A stretch of DNA of 64,000 nt, from assembly GCA_018398815.1 (NCBI GenBank), contig CM031601.1, positions 12,210,858-12,274,857 of the forward strand, in the 5' to 3' direction. The notes beneath the pieces are model-generated. The model made no database searches, was not told where the DNA came from, and saw nothing but the letters and a program-made list of their open reading frames with translations. Source of the DNA: Conus ventricosus (taxonomy: Eukaryota; Mollusca; Gastropoda; Neogastropoda; Conidae). How positions within the stretch are numbered: position 1 is the stretch's first letter; every line of letters begins with the position of its first letter. Below are positions 58,312-64,000 of the stretch, in pieces. The translations under genes and the position numbers were made by a program.

Positions 58312-58312
58312 G
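58235..58312. repeat. (CACG)n / (CA)n microsatellite
   Basis: ACGCACGCACGCACGCACGG followed by CA. Confidence 0.95.
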
Positions 58313-58678
58313 CGCGCACGCTGGATTTGTACCTTCTTTTTTTTTTAAATAGGATTCTTTTCTTTCAAACTCAAATAAAAAAAACCCTAATAATTCAGCC
58401 TAATTTTTTTTTCCTTCAAAGTATACATCAAAAATGAAATCAGTGCTTTTCTGTAGAATCTTCTACTAAGAGTACATGACAGCATGCATACTCATCAGTC
58501 TCAAAGTGTACTCACTACAGGTGGAACTTGAAACAAGAACAAAAACAGTATTACTGATGTCTTCAAACGAAGGAACAAATGAATTACAAAGTAACCACAG
58601 TGAATTTCAACCCATTGGGTCTTCTTCAGGCAGGACAAATTAACATTCAAAACAATGAAAACAACGACGAACATTCAC

Positions 58679-58750
58679 CTTGATCTCTTCGATCTGGGTG
58701 AAAAATTTGGTCTTGGATCCAAAACCAAATTCTGGAACCACATCGAAGGA
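58679..58750 (-). CDS. INTU: INTU candidate exon 2
   Basis: A 24-codon stretch ends at a clean AAG/GTGAAT donor. It reads SFDVVPEFGFGSKTKFFTQI then EEIK and joins in phase 0 to WCEHVRHDQG of the next exon. The acceptor is ambiguous: AAAG at 58751-58754 gives this start, while a CAG at 58775-58777 would add eight codons (start 58774). Neither has a strong pyrimidine tract, because the sequence just upstream is a 63-bp minisatellite. Confidence 0.55.
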
Positions 58751-58780
58751 CTTTGGTGACCAAGGTGTGGTCACCTGGCA

Positions 58781-58975
58781 TCAGTGTTTGGATCCTTATC
58801 CTTCAGACTGCCGGTGAGTGACCACAATGACCGGTCATTAACATCAGTGTTTGGATCCTTATCCTTCAGACTGCCCGTGAGTGACCACAATGACTGGTCA
58901 TTAACATCAGTGTTTGGATCCTTATTCTTCAGACTGCCAGTGAATGACCACAATGACCGGTCATAAACATCAGTA
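58781..58975. repeat. 63-bp minisatellite, 3 units, next to INTU exon 2
   Basis: Unit CATCAGTGTTTGGATCCTTA, TCCTTCAGACTGCCGGTGAG, TGACCACAATGACCGGTCAT, TAA. Its length is a multiple of three, so the minus strand stays open (SLWSLTGSLKDKDPNTDVND). The array ends directly at the exon 2 acceptor region. Confidence 0.92.
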
Positions 58976-58979
58976 AATA

Positions 58980-60322
<1,343 letters not shown>

Positions 60323-60498
60323 TGAATCTTTTCAAAGTTTTTTCCTGTTTGGGTTTCCAGACGACGAGCAGACGGCACGCTGACCCCTGAGGGAGTTGGC
60401 GGTCTGCTCCTCACTCTCAGACTCCCATCCTTATCTCTGTAGACTTCTTGCTCTTTGACCGGATCATAGAAAGGTCCAAACGACGGAAAGTAGGACAT
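60323..60498 (-). CDS. Candidate first coding exon upstream of INTU (uncertain)
   Basis: An ATG at 60498 has an in-frame TAG three codons upstream and opens a reading frame beginning MSYFPSFGPFYDPVKEQEVY, followed by a Ser/Pro/Arg-rich stretch (RVRSRPPTPSG). A good donor GTATGT follows the partial codon at 60323, giving 176 nt and ending in phase 2. It lies 1.5 kb upstream of the first INTU-like exon and in the right orientation, so it could encode a lineage-specific N-terminus. Against this, I recognise no INTU similarity here, and phase 2 does not join in frame to the next candidate exon (phase 0), so a further small exon or a sequence slip would be needed. It may instead be the first exon of something else. 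Confidence 0.35.
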
Positions 60499-60921
60499 TT
60501 CCGTCTAATAATGCTGCCCAAAGACAACATTATATTCGAAAGAGGCAACCATATCCTCCATCTTGTTTTCATCCGGGCTCTTCACACCTTTCAAACCTCC
60601 GTGAAGAAAACGCTATTGACAGGGGAGTTCATTCGGTCGATTGAACTGCACCCAGTGATCGATTCCGTCTCTTGCCTCTTTCTCTCTGTGAAACCAGCTG
60701 AAGTCGACACTGGTTCAGAGACTTCCCATTCCTTTGATTTTCCGTTTGTTTGCCTTAAACACTTGTGTTCTTTCAAGCAGCGCACATAGCACAATGTTTC
60801 CTTAGTGCAGCTTGCTTTACCGTGCTTTGAGCACTGAAGTTTTGGAGTTGTACGCGAATTGTTTAACGTTTCTCCCACTAACCTGCAAGTGATTTAGACG
60901 AGTGAAATGAGAAAGTGACTG

Positions 60922-60937
60922 AATACTCACTCTCTCT

Positions 60938-60975
<38 letters not shown>

Positions 60976-61098
60976 GTGGTGTGTGTTGTGTGTGTGTGTG
61001 TGTGTTTAATTCCATCTGCGCGCCGATGTCAATGGAGGAACAACTCCTCAACATGTTCAGTAATTGTGGAGATCACGCACGCGCGTGCTTTGCGTTCG

Positions 61099-61134
<36 letters not shown>

Positions 61135-61159
61135 TGTGTGTGTGGGGTGTGTGTGGGGT

Positions 61160-61193
<34 letters not shown>

Positions 61194-61249
61194 TTGTTGT
61201 TGTTCTTAAATTTTAACGTCTTTTCACTAGATGTGATATTAGACAAGGT

Positions 61250-61282
<33 letters not shown>

Positions 61283-61490
61283 GTGTGTGGGGTGTGTGTG
61301 TGTGTGAGTGTGTGTGGGTGTGTGTGTGTGGTGTGTGTGTGTGTGTGTGTGTGTGGGGGTGCTTTGTGTGTGTCTGTGTGTGTGTGTGTTTGAGTGTGTC
61401 GTGCAGCGTGGTACGTGTGTGCGTGCAGGTGCGTACGTGAGTGCGCGCCCGCGTGCGTGCGGGGTGCGGGGTGTGCGTGTATGTGTGATG
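60922..61490. repeat. (CT)n, (GT)n and (CGTG)n microsatellites
   Basis: CT run at 60930-60967, GT runs at 60968-61006 and 61132-61190, GTGCGTGCGTGCG at 61098-61132, and a longer GT region at 61252-61390. Confidence 0.95.
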
Positions 61491-61515
61491 AGGAGAAACT
61501 CTAAGTAAGAATTAA

Positions 61516-61518
<3 letters not shown>

Positions 61519-61555
<37 letters not shown>
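61519..61555. repeat. Poly-A tract
   Basis: About 36 A residues ending in CCCC; not positioned as a tail of the minus-strand LINE that follows. Confidence 0.9.
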
Positions 61556-61557
<2 letters not shown>

Positions 61558-61659
61558 CCAAAAGTAAAACAAAACAACTGTACAAAATAAGATCATGAAC
61601 AGCAATTACAGGATTGAGCCAACGGGCTTAACATAAGAATTCGTACAAAATTTAAGAGA

Positions 61660-64000
61660 GATATGGTACCTGAAAATGCACTTTGAAGCATCCTTTCTAA
61701 ATTCTGACAATCGGAATCAAGTAGGGCAAAAGTATAGAACGTGGGGTTGTTGTACAATTTATAAAAGGGCGCCGCAAGCACATCGAATATTCTTGACATA
61801 TTTTGTTCTGAATGCATTTATTTTTAACCGAAATAATAAGGAGACAAGTTGTTTACAGTGCTTGGATATAATCCTATGTTTGTATTACAGTTTACTGGAT
61901 TTACTGAGGAAGCCCTTTTTAAAAGATTACTTGCTCGAGAGCTCGTACAACAAAGTATAGAAGTGTCGGGTTTGTGTATTCGGGGGGGAAAACACTATCT
62001 TTGTAGTATTCCTCAAATTTTTCAAAAGAGCTCTTTGTAAGAGAAAATTTATCCTTCATGTAAGCTCAAGGGAATATGAATAGTGCCGTATTGTCAGAAT
62101 TGTTTGCACCTGCTCGAGCAATCCTGTCAGCCCACTCATTTCCGGATATGAAGCAATGAGAAGGAAACCCAACAAAAATTAACTATTATACCTCTTGACA
62201 AAAGGTTGGAATAAGTATTTTAATTTCTGATATGATTTCAGCACGGTTTTTTGAATTTGTAGATTTAAAGCTTGAAGAGCTGACTTAGAATCTACACAGA
62301 AGAGAATGCCATAACAGCAATGATAAATCATTTATGTACTCTACGGCCATTAATATGGCTATAAGTTCGGCTGTAAAATAGACAGATTTGCCCAAGTGAA
62401 AGGACTTCTCAATTTTTAAAAAGGAATGACAAAGCCACAACCAGCTTATTGTTTAATAGAGACCCATCGGTATAGACTTTTTACGAAGTTACGATAACAA
62501 TCACTGATATGTAAATTTGCATTCGCAAGCTAGAATATTAATGTTATCAGTTTTGATATAGTAGTATAGTTATAATAAAATTTTTGGTTTGAGAGCTCCC
62601 GTTTGGAAGGGGACTTACGGAAAACGCACAGCAAGCTTTTTATGATTGATACCTGAATTTGTCAACAAGTGAGAAATATGTGAGTATCGTTTTAGTGGCT
62701 CGAATGTTTTAGCAGTTTAGGAAAGTCTCATCAGACCTCATATCCAGTTCCGTTTGGTTAGCACTTTGAATAGTTGAGCAGCGAAGAATGTACTTAGCGC
62801 AGGCTAGTTCACGATGGTCATCAAGAGTTAAGACACCAGCTTCATGGTATGTTCCTAAGCTGAAGCTTTGAAATGGAACACCAAGGGCTAATCTGAATGC
62901 CCTTAGAGTCTATACATTGAAGCTTTTTTAATAAGTACTTAGGAGCACAAAAAAAGGGACCTCTTGTGCATATGACCAATTTGGATCTAACTAAAGCCGA
63001 AGAAAGATGTATTAAACTTTTTGTTTCCTGCCCCAACTTTGTTTGCTTATAACTTTGAGCAGTTTAAAGAGATTTTCTCGCTTGATTTATTAGTGTTCCA
63101 AGTGAAAATTCCAAGAAAGATTTGACATAAGATGCACACCAAGGAATTTTTTAATCTCAGAAGTGTAGCTCAATGTGGTTTATGTACTTTGAAGTTAGGA
63201 GTATTGTGAGCAGCCCCACCTGCATCAAATAACATTATACGGGATTTTTCAGCCGACAGACATAAGCCATTATCAGACATGAAGTTCGCAATGTTGTCTA
63301 ACTCTTTTTGATATATTCTTCTAATGTAATTAACGATCTTTTGATGTGTTCTTTTTCAATGTGGCGTTCAACCATAAGCAGATGTCATCCGCATATTGAA
63401 TCAATTTAAAAAGTTTTTTGAAATGTATTTAGGTAAATCATTAGTTAAAATAATTAAAGAGAAGAGGGGCGATCACAGACCCTTGAGGGATACCCATATC
63501 TAGTAATCTTTTGGATGAATACGAATGACCTATTCTTGTCTGAATACTTTTGTTGGTCAGGAATGATTTTAACAAATTTTAAATATGAACCAGAGAGACC
63601 AAATAGTTTTTAATTTATATAAAACCCTTTATCATGCCAAACTTGATCAAATGCCCTGTGATATCGAAAAATGTGGCGAGAACTTTTTGGGTCTTCTAGC
63701 AAACTGGTGTTTAATTTGCGTAGTGAGCTTTACAAATGATCAATCGTAGACCTGCCCTTTCTAAAACCGGCCTGGTTTGCGGGGAAAAATGCCAGTTTTT
63801 TCACAATAGTATGTCAATCTGTTTAGAACAATTATCTCCATTAGTTTCGACATGAGATGTAAGAGCTATAGGTCGATAGCATTTGTGTTTGTATTGATTT
63901 TCCATTCTTTAAAATGGGAACATAATTGGGTCTCTCCATAGGAAGGTATGTTCCCTTCAATCCACCCATTTTTTAATAATTTCATGTAGAAATAAACAAA
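61660..64000 (-). mobile_element. LINE fragment, same RNase H-bearing family, copy 2 (runs off the window)
   Basis: On the minus strand, high to low coordinate: YRPIALTSHVSKLMEIIVLN and FRKGRSTIDHL (about 63900-63740), MGIPQGSVIAPLLF (about 63490), LIQYADDICLWLNA with the catalytic YADD at 63384-63395, RNase H pieces (VYTDGS near 62475; YFTAELIAILMAVEYIN near 62370; WVPSHCFISGNEWADRIA near 62150), and the C-terminal Cys motif NIRCACGAPFYKL near 61780. The order and motifs match the copy at 47840-49860. Broken by frameshifts and stops. The 5' part lies outside the window. Confidence 0.85.

Noticed and set aside
60448..60789. 113-codon plus-strand ORF overlapping the candidate first exon
   Set aside because: No recognisable domain; the minus-strand reading has a better start and a donor site.
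61519..61555. Poly-A tail of a retrocopy
   Set aside because: No element of matching orientation ends here; the neighbouring LINE is on the other strand.

Overview
This is raw nuclear DNA from an animal, not a bacterial or phage replicon. Coding sequence is short and broken into exons with GT/AG boundaries. Introns and flanks are full of (CA)n/(GT)n runs, poly-C tracts, minisatellites, tRNA-headed SINEs, LINE fragments and cut-and-paste DNA transposons. The repeat spectrum suggests a marine mollusc, probably a gastropod, but that is a judgement from general knowledge and was not tested. Single-base slips inside otherwise good exons and satellite units point to residual long-read assembly errors.

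The main gene is on the minus strand. Twenty candidate exons between 60498 and 17459 encode a homologue of Inturned (INTU), the PDZ and longin-domain subunit of the CPLANE ciliogenesis / planar-polarity complex. I rebuilt it exon by exon from splice signals, phase continuity and remembered similarity to vertebrate INTU. Exons 3 to 20 are well supported and would give about 960 residues. Exon 2 is plausible and exon 1 is uncertain. There are two frameshifts in exon 3, one phase mismatch between exons 6 and 7, and a locally duplicated 3' end of exon 13.

At the left end, on the plus strand, are the last two exons (2611-2767 and 4363-4714) of an unidentified cysteine-rich protein with an acidic Ser/Thr tail and a hydrophobic C-terminus, as in GPI-anchored proteins. 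The two genes are convergent. The roughly 11 kb between them (6.2-17.2 kb) holds no recognisable gene and may include long 3' UTRs.

Inserted elements, left to right: a tRNA-headed SINE (515-1040); a 5'-truncated retroposon carrying a 15-copy 33-bp expansion (1803-2575); a second tRNA-headed SINE (3355-3553); a 4.8-kb satellite (19.64-24.49 kb) into which an 867-bp tRNA-headed retroposon inserted and whose tail is split by a Tc1-type transposon (24488-26000); a LINE 3' fragment (27185-28400); a zinc-finger-like orphan ORF (29373-29891); a 450-bp MITE with 51-bp inverted ends (34184-34633); an internally deleted piggyBac (46107-47000); an RNase H-bearing LINE fragment (47.84-49.86 kb); a pogo/Tigger element (54325-56616); and a second copy of the RNase H LINE at the right edge. 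The cut-and-paste elements have intact ends but broken or deleted transposases.

I did not find a convincing new biological system. The most interesting items are the long tRNA-headed retroposon family with its expandable 33-bp module, the piggyBac derivative that keeps only the N-terminal part of its protein, and the nested insertions in the satellite.
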